Source: Candidatus Devosia phytovorans (GTDB taxonomy: Bacteria; Pseudomonadota; Alphaproteobacteria; Rhizobiales; Devosiaceae). From it: DNA of 64,000 nucleotides. The notes beneath the pieces are model-generated. The model was given only the letters and a program-made list of their open reading frames with translations. It made no database searches and was not told the DNA's origin. Positions 25,907 to 37,903 of the stretch are shown here, piece by piece. A program made the translations under genes and the position numbers. The stretch spans positions 935,001 to 999,000 of the forward strand of contig CP119312.1 in assembly GCA_029202405.1 (NCBI GenBank), read 5' to 3'. The number at the start of each line of letters is the position of its first letter. The stretch's first letter is position 1.

Positions 25907-28498
25907 ATGGAGCATCCTGAACCCATGGCAGCACGGCCGCTCGGCGAGGACACATATCCCGATCCCCTGATGGCAACGGGGCGCGGCAGCAGCGGGCTGT
26001 GGCGCGTGGTGCTGCTGGGACTGGTGCTGATTGCCATTGCGGTCGGCTTTACGCTGTTCAGCAACGAGATCCCAACCGACCTGGTGCTGACATTTGTCGG
26101 CATCCTGGCGGTGATCGGCGTCTTCTGCCTGTTTGGCCTTGCCGCTGGCCTGTTCCGCTTCGCCAATGGCGAGGAGCGCCGCACGGTCTCCAACGCCGTG
26201 GTCGACAGCCTGCCGTTTGGCGCCGTGGTGGCCGATCGCGACGGCAAGATCTCCTATGTGAATTCCCATTACGGCAGCTTCACCGGCGCGGTGACCAATG
26301 GCGTGCCGGTGGGCGTGCCGCGCCTGTTTGCCGGGCAATCCGATGCCAGCGAAGCCATCTATCGCCTGTCGCGGGCCGGTAAGGATGGTCGCGCAGCCGT
26401 GGAAGATATCCGCATCGTCGGGGGCTTGGGCGGCTCGATCAGCGACACGACCAAGGCCTTCTGGTACCGCGTTTCGGTGCGGCCGCTGCCCAATTCGGAC
26501 GAGACGCACAAGCCGCTGGTGATCTGGTCGGTGGAAGACATTACCCGCGACAAGGACAGCAACGAGAGCGCCTTCCGCGACCTGCAGCGGGCTATCGATT
26601 ATCTCGACCATTCGCCGGCCGGTTTTTTCTCCGCCGATGCGCATGGCGCAATCCAGTATCTCAATTCCACGCTGACCGACTGGCTGGGCTATGACCTGGC
26701 CGAGTTCAATGCCGGCCATCTGCGCCTCAGCGATCTGGTGCGCGGCGATGGGGCGACGCTGTTGATGCGCGGCCGCGGCGATGGCGAAATCCGTACCGAA
26801 ATCATCGATATCGACCTGGTGCGCCGCAATGGCACGAGCTTTCCGGTGCGTCTGCTGCATCGCGCGGCGCGGCTGGCCGATGGCGAGCTGGGCGAGACGC
26901 GTACCCTCGTGCTCGACAAGTCCAATGCACCGGACAATGAAGAAGAGCTGCGGGCCGCCGAAGTGCGCTTTTCGCGCTTTTTCAACGACACGCCTTTCGC
27001 CATTGCCACGCTCGACCGGGAAGGGCGGATCATCCGCACCAATGCCCCGTTCGGGCGGATATTCAAATGGTCGGGCGAGGAAAAGAGCCTCGAGCAGCAG
27101 CCGCTGAGCGAGCTGATCGGCGAGCAGAGCCGCGAAAAGTTCGCCCGCGCCGTCAGCGATGCGCTGGCGCTGCGCTCGGAAGTCGAGCCGGTCGATGCCC
27201 TGCTCAGCGTCGAGGGCGATCACGCCGTGCGGCTTTATCTTTCCTCCTCGGAAATCAGCGCCGGCTCGCCCGAGCAGGTCAATGTCTATGCGCTCGACAT
27301 GACCGACCAGCGCAAGCTCGAGGCCCAGTTCGCCCAGAGCCAGAAGATGCAGGCCGTGGGCCAGCTGGCCGGTGGCGTGGCGCATGATTTCAACAACCTG
27401 CTCACCGCCATCATCGGCTTCTCGGACCTCTTGCTGCTCAAGCACAAGCCAGGCGACCCTTCGTTCAGCGAGCTGATGCAGATCAAGCAGAATGCCAATC
27501 GTGCCGCGGGGCTGACCCGCCAGCTGCTGGCGTTTTCTCGTCGCCAGACTCTTAGGCCCCAGGTGCTGGAGCTGCCGCTGATCGTCGACGACCTGACCGT
27601 GTTGCTCAAGCGCATGATCGGCGAGAAGAACCATCTGTCGGTCGATCATGGCCGCAATATCTGGCCGGTGCGCGCCGACGTGGTGCAGCTCGAACAGGTG
27701 ATCATCAACCTCGTGGTCAATGCGCGCGATGCGATGCCCGACGGCGGCTCGATCACGCTGCGCACCTCCAATGTCGAGAAGTCCGAAGCCGAGCGCATGA
27801 GCTTCGAGGGCATGATCCCGGCTGACTATGTTCTCATCGATGTGCAGGACACCGGCACGGGCATGAGCCAGGAGATCATCGAAAAGATCTTCGAGCCCTT
27901 CTTTACCACCAAGGAGCTGGGCAAGGGCACAGGCCTGGGCCTCTCGACAGTCTATGGCATCGTCAAGCAGACCGAGGGCTATATCTATCCGGTCTCGGTG
28001 GTCGGCGTCGGTACGACCTTCAAGATCTTCCTGCCGCGCCATGTGCCGGCGGCCAGCGAAGTCGCGGCCAAGGTTGCCGCAGCGGCCGCCCCGGTGCGCG
28101 ATCTCACCGGTCACGAGCGCATCCTTCTGGTCGATGACGAGGAGAGCGTGCGCGCCTTCTCGGCCCAGGCGCTGCGCGCCACAGGCTACGAAGTGTTCGA
28201 GGCTGATGGCGGCGAAGAGGCGCTGGAAGTGCTGGAAGACGAAGACTTCAAGATCGACCTGATGATTTCCGACGTCGCCATGCCGGAAATGGACGGGCCG
28301 ACGCTGCTCAAGCATGTGCGCGAGACCATGCCGGACCTCAAGGTGATCTTCGTCTCCGGCTATGCCGAGGAAAGCGTGCGCCGTGATATCGAGGACGACC
28401 AGAGCGTCGAATTCCTGCCCAAGCCTTATTCGCTCGACCAGATCAATACCAAGGTCAAGGAAGTGCTGCAGATGCTGGGCAAGGGTGACCTCAATTGA
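25907..28498 (+). CDS. cckA: Hybrid histidine kinase CckA (CtrA pathway)
   Basis: 863 residues. Two membrane helices (about 32-52 and 59-80), two or more PAS-like regions (about 95-390), a HisKA domain with His493 in LAGGVAHDFNNLLTAI, a HATPase domain (NLVVNARDAMPDGG, DTGTGM, FFTTKELGKGTGLGLS) and a receiver domain with Asp789 in MISDVAMPEMDGP. CckA is the phosphorelay kinase/phosphatase that sets CtrA activity in alphaproteobacteria. ATG 25925 is an alternative start. It lies 182 nt after flhB; CtrA-type boxes precede three flagellar operons nearby. Confidence 0.93.
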   Translation: MEHPEPMAARPLGEDTYPDPLMATGRGSSGLWRVVLLGLVLIAIAVGFTLFSNEIPTDLVLTFVGILAVIGVFCLFGLAAGLFRFANGEERRTVSNAVVDSLPFGAVVADRDGKISYVNSHYGSFTGAVTNGVPVGVPRLFAGQSDASEAIYRLSRAGKDGRAAVEDIRIVGGLGGSISDTTKAFWYRVSVRPLPNSDETHKPLVIWSVEDITRDKDSNESAFRDLQRAIDYLDHSPAGFFSADAHGAIQYLNSTLTDWLGYDLAEFNAGHLRLSDLVRGDGATLLMRGRGDGEIRTEIIDIDLVRRNGTSFPVRLLHRAARLADGELGETRTLVLDKSNAPDNEEELRAAEVRFSRFFNDTPFAIATLDREGRIIRTNAPFGRIFKWSGEEKSLEQQPLSELIGEQSREKFARAVSDALALRSEVEPVDALLSVEGDHAVRLYLSSSEISAGSPEQVNVYALDMTDQRKLEAQFAQSQKMQAVGQLAGGVAHDFNNLLTAIIGFSDLLLLKHKPGDPSFSELMQIKQNANRAAGLTRQLLAFSRRQTLRPQVLELPLIVDDLTVLLKRMIGEKNHLSVDHGRNIWPVRADVVQLEQVIINLVVNARDAMPDGGSITLRTSNVEKSEAERMSFEGMIPADYVLIDVQDTGTGMSQEIIEKIFEPFFTTKELGKGTGLGLSTVYGIVKQTEGYIYPVSVVGVGTTFKIFLPRHVPAASEVAAKVAAAAAPVRDLTGHERILLVDDEESVRAFSAQALRATGYEVFEADGGEEALEVLEDEDFKIDLMISDVAMPEMDGPTLLKHVRETMPDLKVIFVSGYAEESVRRDIEDDQSVEFLPKPYSLDQINTKVKEVLQMLGKGDLN

Positions 28499-28517
28499 GC
28501 GACCGCAATTGAACGAG

Positions 28518-28904
28518 ATGGGGCGCTACGAGGGTTCTACCGAGTTCAACGTGCTCGACGAAGCCCTGCAGCCCTGTTCGAGCAATCCGCTGACCGGCTT
28601 CTTTCGCACCGGCTATTGTGCGGCGGGGCCGGACAGCGCGGCGGTGCATCTGGTGTGTATCCAGGCGAGTGACGAGTTCCTCGCCTATTCGAAGTCGGTC
28701 GGCAACGATCTGACGACCCCCATGCCGCAGTTCGCTTTTCCCGGCCTTGTGGCGGGCGACCGCTGGTGCCTCATCGCCCAGCGCTGGGCGCAAGCGCATG
28801 AAGCGGGCAAGGCGCCGCGGGTGTTCCTGCGCGCGACCAACCGCGAAGTGCTGGGCCGCATTCCGCTCGGGATTTTAAGAGCTTACGCGCTGGATCTGAA
28901 TTAG
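28518..28904 (+). CDS. DUF2237 family protein
   Basis: 128 residues. Matches the DUF2237 pattern: NVLDEALQPCSSNPLTGFFR, a second Cys (GYCAAGP), the segment HLVCIQASDEFLAYSK, GNDLTTP and FPGLVAGDRWCLIAQRW. Conserved cysteines suggest metal binding or redox chemistry but the function is unknown. ATG 28518 has a weak ribosome site (GAACGAG); GTG 28485 would overlap cckA by 14 nt and has GGGCAAGG ahead. Close placement after cckA suggests co-transcription. Confidence 0.85.
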   Translation: MGRYEGSTEFNVLDEALQPCSSNPLTGFFRTGYCAAGPDSAAVHLVCIQASDEFLAYSKSVGNDLTTPMPQFAFPGLVAGDRWCLIAQRWAQAHEAGKAPRVFLRATNREVLGRIPLGILRAYALDLN

Positions 28905-28947
28905 GGATTCATTCTGCTACTGCGACCAACATCGCTCCACATACTCG

Positions 28948-29090
28948 GTGTCACCCCGGCCTTGAGCCGGGGCCTATCTTGAGATGGAGCCACAGCCGCC
29001 AGCTCGTAGTGACCGGTATAGCGACCTGGCGGCAATACAGAAATCGCGGGATGGGTCCCGGCTCAAGGCCGGGATGACACCGTGGGTGGG
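28948..29090. repeat. Dispersed palindromic repeat, copy 2, with an inner palindrome
   Basis: The 17-bp arms of copy 1 recur at 28955-28971 and 29057-29073. Here the loop is about 60 nt longer and holds a second palindrome, gccgccag/ctggcggc, flanking a cgtagtgaccggtatagcg core. The flanks (tgtcac ... gatgacac ... gtgggtg) also match copy 1. Confidence 0.85.
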
Positions 29091-29124
29091 TGATATCTGT
29101 GAAAGCCGATAGTTTCTCGGGCGG

Positions 29125-30144
29125 CTAAGCCACCCCACCCGGAACCGGCGTGCCCCTGGCCAGCAGGCCTTGTTCCGCCAGCCGGTGCCACAGGGCCTGC
29201 GGAATTTTGATGTCCCACCAGTCAAGGATCCCATCCAGCTCCTGCGGTGACCGTGGCCCCGGCAGGACATTGCAGACCGCTGGATGGGTCAGCGGGAATT
29301 GCAGCGCTGCGGCGGGCAGGGGGACATCGAACTCGTCGCAGACCGCCTGGATGGCGCGGACCTTGGCCACCACCTCGGCGGGCGCCTTGCCATAGTTGAA
29401 GGTGTCGCGACCGACAAGAATGCCCGAATTGAAGGGGCCGCCGACGACGACCGAGGCGCCGCGGGCGACACAGGTGCTCATAAAGGGCTCAAGCGATGTC
29501 TGCTCCAGCAGGGTGTAGCGGCCGGCCAGCAGGAAGACGTCCCAGTCGCCCAGTGCAAAGGCGTCCATCAGCACCTGCCACTCGTTGACGCCCAGGCCGA
29601 TGGCCTTGACCGCGCCGCTGTCCTTCAACTCGCGCAGTGCCCGGTAGCCGCCATTGGCGAGCTGTGCCCAGAAGGGCTTGTTGCCCTCGACGCCGTGGGT
29701 GGAGGTACCGATGTCGTGGACATAGATGATGTCGATCTCGCCGAGGCCGAGCCGCTGCTGGCTGTCCTCATAGGAGCGCATCACGCCGTCATAGGAATAG
29801 TCATAGACCTGTTCGAAGGGCAGGGGATCGATCCAGTTGCCCTTGTCCTGTCTGGCAGGATCAACCGGGCGCAGCAGGCGGCCGACCTTGCTGGAGAGGA
29901 TCACGCCATCGCGGCGCTCGCGCAGCACGTCGCCGACCAGATGCTCGGAACGGCCAAGGCCATATTGGGGCGAGGTGTCGATATAGTTAAGGCCCCTATC
30001 GAGGGCATGTCGGATGGTGGCGCGGCCCTGTTCGGCGGGCACGGCGTTGAAAATGCCGGCCAGCGAGGCAGCGCCCAGGCCCAGCGTCGTCACCTCGAGT
30101 TCGGTGCAGCCGATGCGGCGTTTTTCGAAGGCACGAGCCGTCAT
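29125..30144 (-). CDS. Aldo/keto reductase, D-threo-aldose 1-dehydrogenase type
   Basis: 339 residues, TIM-barrel AKR family. The catalytic set is visible: Asp and Tyr in NYIDTSPQYGLGRSE, Lys in ILSSKVGR, His in IIYVHDIGT. The N-terminus RIGCTELEVTTLGLGAASLAG and the later LLAGRYTLLEQ match D-threo-aldose (L-fucose) 1-dehydrogenases and pyridoxal 4-dehydrogenases. It probably oxidises a sugar with NAD(P). The ATG is preceded by GGAGGG that lies inside an 11-bp hairpin (30145-30172). It follows the gguC-type gene by 49 nt. Confidence 0.87.
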   Translation of the reverse strand: MTARAFEKRRIGCTELEVTTLGLGAASLAGIFNAVPAEQGRATIRHALDRGLNYIDTSPQYGLGRSEHLVGDVLRERRDGVILSSKVGRLLRPVDPARQDKGNWIDPLPFEQVYDYSYDGVMRSYEDSQQRLGLGEIDIIYVHDIGTSTHGVEGNKPFWAQLANGGYRALRELKDSGAVKAIGLGVNEWQVLMDAFALGDWDVFLLAGRYTLLEQTSLEPFMSTCVARGASVVVGGPFNSGILVGRDTFNYGKAPAEVVAKVRAIQAVCDEFDVPLPAAALQFPLTHPAVCNVLPGPRSPQELDGILDWWDIKIPQALWHRLAEQGLLARGTPVPGGVA

Positions 30145-30172
30145 GTTATCCCTCCCAAGATGGAGGGATAAC
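30145..30172 (-). promoter_or_regulatory. Hairpin covering the ribosome binding site of the aldo/keto reductase
   Basis: Perfect 11-bp inverted repeat gttatccctcc / ggagggataac with a 6-nt loop (30156-30161). On the coding strand the 3' arm contains GGAGGG and ends directly before the ATG. It could hide the ribosome site in mRNA, or act as a DNA operator. Confidence 0.65.
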
Positions 30173-30193
30173 TGACATGTTAGCGGGTTGCGC

Positions 30194-31189
30194 TCAATAG
30201 AGATTGCCGATCACGACGGGCTTGTCGGCCTCGCCCTGCACCGGATTGCGCAATGCGGCGCCGAACTGGGCTTCCTCGATCTCGAAGACGTCGCCGTCCT
30301 GCGTCTTGATGCCATCGGCAAAGCTCAGCGTCGCCGTGCCGAACATATGCACATGGACGTCGCCGGGCTGGCGGAACAGGTCGTATTTGAAGTGGTGATA
30401 TTCGAGGTTGGCGATGGTGTGGGACATGTTGTCCTCGCCGGAGAGGAATGGCTTCTCCCACAGCACCTTGCCATCGCGCCAGATGCGCGACTTGCCCTCG
30501 ATATGGGCCGGCAGGTCGCCAAGGCGAAGCTCTGGACCAAAGGCGCAGGCGCGCAGCTTGGAATGGGCGAGGTAGAGATAGTTGACGCGTTCGGTGACGT
30601 GGTCGGAAAATTCATTGGCGAGGGTAAAGCCGAGGCGGCGCGGCTGGCCCTCGTGGTCAATGAGATAAATGCCGGCCATTTCCGGCTCTTCACCGGCATC
30701 GAGCGCAAAGCTGGGCGAGGGGATGGACTGGCCGGGATTGATGACCGTGTAGCCATTGCCCTTGTAAAACCATTCCGGCTGCACGCCCGTCTGACCCTCG
30801 GCCGGCTTGCCGCCTTCGAGGCCCATGCGGAACATTTTCATCGTGTCGGTGAGGCCGACTTCGCTCTGGCCGCTGTTGGCGGTGTGCATGGCGTCGCGCG
30901 TCGCAGCCGAGCCCAGATGGGTGAGGCCGGTGCCGGTGACGTAGAGATGGGCCGGATCGGGATGATCGATCGGCGCCAGCAGGCGCCCGTCGGCGAGAAT
31001 GGCGTCGCGATCCACGGTTTCGCCGAGGCCCAGTTCGGCGACCAGCGCGCCGAGGCCCTTGCCGCTGTCCAGGGCGACCATGGCCAGGGCATAGGTGCTG
31101 GCGGCGCCGTTGACGACACGGGTCACCCCATTGTCGACGGCGCCGACCGCGCGCTCACCCTTATCGTCGATAAACTGGATCAGATTCAT
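30194..31189 (-). CDS. GguC/AraD1-type fumarylacetoacetate hydrolase family protein
   Basis: 331 residues. FAH-superfamily protein with DHPDPAHLYVTGTGLTHLGS, WFYKGNGYTVINPGQSIPSP, GEEPEMAGIYLI and GDVHVHMFGTATLSF, the layout of the GguC/AraD1 group. Members act on keto-deoxy sugar acids in non-phosphorylative pentose or fucose breakdown. The following aldose dehydrogenase fits the first step of such a route. GAGGAG lies 7 nt before ATG 31189; the in-frame GTG at 31195 is less likely. Exact substrate is not shown. Confidence 0.82.
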   Translation of the reverse strand: MNLIQFIDDKGERAVGAVDNGVTRVVNGAASTYALAMVALDSGKGLGALVAELGLGETVDRDAILADGRLLAPIDHPDPAHLYVTGTGLTHLGSAATRDAMHTANSGQSEVGLTDTMKMFRMGLEGGKPAEGQTGVQPEWFYKGNGYTVINPGQSIPSPSFALDAGEEPEMAGIYLIDHEGQPRRLGFTLANEFSDHVTERVNYLYLAHSKLRACAFGPELRLGDLPAHIEGKSRIWRDGKVLWEKPFLSGEDNMSHTIANLEYHHFKYDLFRQPGDVHVHMFGTATLSFADGIKTQDGDVFEIEEAQFGAALRNPVQGEADKPVVIGNLY

Positions 31190-31500
31190 GGGCACTCCTC
31201 AACTGCGCTCCGCGCGCCTTGGCTGGCATAAAGCAAAACTGGCCAGCGGCTGGCAAGTCAAAAATCATACTTATTGCCTTGACCGCGAGTCACGCATGCC
31301 ATGCGTCAATGCTAAACAGTCTGCTGACATATTCGGGTCGAATGCTGTGATGAATCACATGCGCTGCGACTGAATGTTCTCATTTTGTCCCTTGACAGAA
31401 TGGGAACAATTTGAGAACAAATAGCGCACATTCAATGCATGACCACCAGAGGCGACAGCGCGTTGCGCAGCACTCCCGAGCGTGGAATAAGGAGATAGAA
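31190..31500. promoter_or_regulatory. Divergent control region gguC-type gene / recA
   Basis: 311 nt without a gene. Nearer the leftward gene are two short perfect palindromes, gccagc-g-gctggc (31242-31254) and acgcatg-c-catgcgt (31292-31306), possible operators for the sugar genes. Nearer recA are a TTGACA element (31392-31397) and LexA-type boxes (31376-31390 and 31404-31418). Confidence 0.65.
31404..31418 (+). promoter_or_regulatory. LexA (SOS) box of recA
   Basis: GAAC-N7-GAAC, the exact reverse complement of the alphaproteobacterial LexA consensus GTTC-N7-GTTC, 7 nt after a TTGACA -35 element and so inside the core promoter. A weaker site GTTC-N7-GTCC lies at 31376-31390. Confidence 0.8.
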
Positions 31501-32577
<1,077 letters not shown>

Positions 32578-32602
32578 TCATTCTTCCCATGCAGGGATTT
32601 TG

Positions 32603-32635
32603 GAGGCACTGCGCGAGCGGTGCCTCTTTTCTTTT
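32603..32635 (+). terminator. Rho-independent terminator of recA
   Basis: Stem gaggcac (32603-32609) / gtgcctc (32620-32626), 10-nt loop, followed by ttttctttt. Confidence 0.8.
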
Positions 32636-32749
32636 CACAATGGCCGTCTTGCCGCCGCAATGCTGGACATTGCAGCAGGCTGCACGATAGAAAGCCTGCC
32701 AAACTTGTCTGCGGCGCGGCGCGCCGGTTTCCCTAGCGAAAGCCTCTTT

Positions 32750-35398
<2,649 letters not shown>

Positions 35399-35407
35399 GA
35401 CGTTGAG

Positions 35408-35433
35408 AAGCCCCGCGAAAGCGGGGCTTTTTG
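35408..35433 (+). terminator. Rho-independent terminator of alaS
   Basis: Stem aagccccgc (35408-35416) / gcggggctt (35421-35429), gaaa tetraloop, T-run to 35432. Confidence 0.88.
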
Positions 35434-35477
35434 TATTCCGGGTGACGATAAAACACCCTGCTGCCGTGTGAGCATCT

Positions 35478-35518
35478 CAGATGGATCCCGGCTCAAGGCG
35501 GGGATCACATCGGGGGTG
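35478..35518. repeat. Dispersed palindromic repeat, half copy
   Basis: Only the 3' half of the element seen at 3426 and 28948 is present: ggatcccggctcaagg, then a diverged arm and the cacatcgggggtg flank. No matching 5' arm lies within reach. Confidence 0.7.
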
Positions 35519-35530
35519 TGGCTCTACGTT

Positions 35531-36415
35531 CTAAAGCCCGGTGCGCCAGAAGAAGAGGCGCGGCTTCCAGACGATGCGAACCTTTTCCGTCATGACATTG
35601 GCGAGGCCGGCGGCCAGCACGATGACGAGACCAATGATCGCGACATAGTCGGGGAATTCGCCGAAAAAGGCCGCGCCGAAGACGATGGCCCAGATCAACT
35701 GGCTATATTGCACCGGCGCGACAAGGCTGGCCGGGGAGCGCTTGGTGGCGCCGATCAGCAGCAGGCCGCCGGTGCCGCCCAGAATGCCGATGGCGAGGAA
35801 AATGGCCATCTGTTCCCAGCTCGGCCAGACGAAGACCGGAATCATCAGCAGGCCGTTGAAGATGGCGGAATAGAACACCTGGATGCCGACAAGGCTGACT
35901 CGGCGTTCGACCGGCGCGATCTGGCGCAGGATGACGGTGGTGGCACCACCCAGAAAGACCGAACAGAAAATCGCCAGATGCCCCCATTGCACCTCGCGCA
36001 CGCCGGGGCGGATGACCAGCACTACGCCGAGGAAGCTGATGACCAGCAGCAGCCAGCGATGGGCGGCGACGTGCTCCTTGAGGATCAGCACGCCCAGCAG
36101 CGTCACCATGATCGGCGTCAGAAAGCCGATGGCATAGACGTCGGCGAAGGGAATGTGGGTGAAGGCATACATGACGAAGGCGGTGCTGGTGATGGCCGTG
36201 GCGCAGCGCAGATGCACCAGCCAGGGATGCTTGAGCTTGTAGATGTCGCGCCAGCGCTCGCCGCGTTTGGTCAGCATGGCCGGGATGATGGAAAAGCTGG
36301 TGGTGAAGAAGGCGATCTCGAAGACCGACATGACCGGCCCCGTCGCCTTGATGAGGGCGTCGGCCATGGAAAAGCTGGCATAGGCCAGAAAGGCGAGGAG
36401 GACGCCGACCGGCAT
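35531..36415 (-). CDS. DMT superfamily (EamA) permease, copy 1
   Basis: 294 residues, about ten membrane helices in two EamA repeats, for example VGVLLAFLAYASFSMADALI and the conserved HIPFADVYAIGFLTPIMVTLLG and LILKEHVAAHRWL. Exporters of this kind move small metabolites; the substrate is unknown. Start set at 36415 (MPVGVLL), because the longer frame runs into the neighbouring gene's antisense. It lies 82 nt after a paralogue on the same strand. Confidence 0.87.
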   Translation of the reverse strand: MPVGVLLAFLAYASFSMADALIKATGPVMSVFEIAFFTTSFSIIPAMLTKRGERWRDIYKLKHPWLVHLRCATAITSTAFVMYAFTHIPFADVYAIGFLTPIMVTLLGVLILKEHVAAHRWLLLVISFLGVVLVIRPGVREVQWGHLAIFCSVFLGGATTVILRQIAPVERRVSLVGIQVFYSAIFNGLLMIPVFVWPSWEQMAIFLAIGILGGTGGLLLIGATKRSPASLVAPVQYSQLIWAIVFGAAFFGEFPDYVAIIGLVIVLAAGLANVMTEKVRIVWKPRLFFWRTGL

Positions 36416-36497
36416 CGCAGGATCCAAAGGCTGGAGGGAGATTCGTAGTTTGACGTACCATACAAGCGAGCGGTGCAACCGTCGACGGGGCTGGAGA

Positions 36498-37430
36498 CTA
36501 AATTTCGGGTCCCTGAACCTCGGTGATATTGCTCGGCGGGCCGGGGCGGGTGGCGCGATATTCGGCAAAGCGGCCGGCAATACGGGTGCGGGCGCCGTCG
36601 ATGAAGACATTGACGAGGCCCGAAAGCACGACCACGGCAAGGCCGATATAGGCCAGCACGTCCGGGTGTTCGGCATAGAACCAGGCGCCCAGGCCAATGG
36701 CCCAGACGATCTGCACATATTGGATCGGGGCGACCTGGCTGGCCGGGGCATTGCGGGTGGCGGCGATGAGCAGGATATGGCCCATGCCGACGAGGCTGCC
36801 CGAGGCGGCGAGGAGGCCGAATTGCTGCGGCGTGGGCCAGACGAAGGTGGGCGCCATCAGGACGGCATTGACCATGATCAGGTAGAGCGCGGGCAGGGCG
36901 ATGAGGCTGACACGCTGTTCCTTCGGCGCGATGACGCGGAGGATTGTGGTGGTGGAGGCGCCGAAGACGGCGCAGAGCAGGGCTGTCAGATGGCCCAGTT
37001 CAAGCTCGCGGAAGCCGGGCCGCACCACCAGCATGACCCCGATAAAGCCCAGCGCCAGCATGGACCAGCGCATCAGATCGACGCGCTCCTTGAGGATCAG
37101 CACCGACATGACGGTGATGAAGAGCGGCATCATGAAGACCAGCGAATAGGTCTCGGCGAAGGGGATGGTGGTGAAGGAGATGGTGACGAGGATCGACGAC
37201 GCGACGCCGCTGAAGGCGCGGGCATGGACGAGGAGGGGCCGGTTGAGCTGGAAAGCGTTGCGCCAGCGTTCGCCTTTCGGCTTGGCGAAGGCGGCTGGGA
37301 TGAGGCCGAAGAGGGCGATGAAGAAGCCGATCTCGAAGACCGACAGGTCCTGGCCAAAACCCTTGATGATGGCGTCGCCGCAGGAATAGACCGAATAGGC
37401 GACAATCGCATAGAGCACGCCGATCGGCAT
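36498..37430 (-). CDS. DMT superfamily (EamA) permease, copy 2
   Basis: 310 residues, ten predicted helices. The sequence tracks the downstream neighbour closely: MPIGVLYAIVAYSVYSCGDAI, IPFAETYSLVFMMPLFI, ILKERVDLMRWSM and PASQVAPIQYVQIVWAIGLG line up with the equivalent parts of the other copy, so the pair arose by tandem duplication. The C-terminal tail after the last helix is longer and polar. It faces the cobalamin riboswitch region. Confidence 0.87.
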   Translation of the reverse strand: MPIGVLYAIVAYSVYSCGDAIIKGFGQDLSVFEIGFFIALFGLIPAAFAKPKGERWRNAFQLNRPLLVHARAFSGVASSILVTISFTTIPFAETYSLVFMMPLFITVMSVLILKERVDLMRWSMLALGFIGVMLVVRPGFRELELGHLTALLCAVFGASTTTILRVIAPKEQRVSLIALPALYLIMVNAVLMAPTFVWPTPQQFGLLAASGSLVGMGHILLIAATRNAPASQVAPIQYVQIVWAIGLGAWFYAEHPDVLAYIGLAVVVLSGLVNVFIDGARTRIAGRFAEYRATRPGPPSNITEVQGPEI

Positions 37431-37561
37431 GGGGGACCCGCAAGAACAGAATTTCGAGGCAATGGAGCAAGCTTAGACAAGCGTGGATGTTCCGTCGATG
37501 GGATCGTGCTCGTCTTGTATGGAAATCTGGGGCTTGCCTCGCCTGCGGATTTGCCGCATCA

Positions 37562-37756
37562 GTGCCGGTGATGGTTCCGGCCGCCGCGAGCAGCGGTGAC
37601 TGGATTAAAAGGGAACACGGTGCGACGTACCCATCAGGGCGCAAGACCGTGGCTGCCCCCGCAACTGTGAGCGGAGAGCGACACCGGGAATACCACTGGC
37701 CGAAAGGCTGGGAAGGTCCGGCGGCGCAGTGACCCGCGAGCCAGGAGACCTGCCGT
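37562..37756 (+). ncRNA. Cobalamin (B12) riboswitch
   Basis: Conserved parts appear in order: gattaaaagggaacacggtgc, then gctgcccccgcaactgtgagcg, ccactggccgaaaggctgggaagg, gacccgcgagccaggagacc (37731-37750) and tgcc, the B12 box. It precedes a short ORF and a three-gene ABC transporter, so the transporter is very likely for cobalamin or a corrinoid. Ends are estimates. Confidence 0.93.
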
Positions 37757-37798
37757 CATCCTTGATTTCAACCCGGCCGGGGTGTGCCGCGGGAGACG

Positions 37799-37903
37799 AT
37801 GATGACCAGTTGCTGCGCAATCGCTGCCCCAAATCTGTTCGGATCGCCCGTGCCCTCTCGCCAATTGGCGGAGGTTGCCGATGGCGTCGCGCCAGCAGAC
37901 TGA
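37799..37903 (+). CDS. Putative 34-residue leader ORF between riboswitch and ABC transporter
   Basis: ATG-ATG start at 37799 with GGGAGACG ahead, encoding MMTSCCAIAAPNLFG and continuing to a TGA at 37901-37903, so it ends 23 nt inside the ATPase gene in another frame. Two adjacent cysteines near the N-terminus stand out. It may couple translation of the ATPase to riboswitch state. No homologue is known to me; it could also be chance. Confidence 0.4.
   Translation: MMTSCCAIAAPNLFGSPVPSRQLAEVADGVAPAD

Noticed and set aside
25898..28315. 805-codon ORF antisense to cckA
   Set aside because: Covers a well-defined kinase on the other strand and shows typical shadow composition with no motif or ribosome site.
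3426..29090. CRISPR-like array from the repeated palindromes
   Set aside because: Copies are single, kilobases apart, with no regular spacers and no cas genes.
36416..36751. N-terminal extension of the first DMT gene into its neighbour
   Set aside because: The extra residues are Pro/Ser/Arg-rich and antiparallel to the second permease's 3' end; MPVGVLL at 36415 matches the family start.
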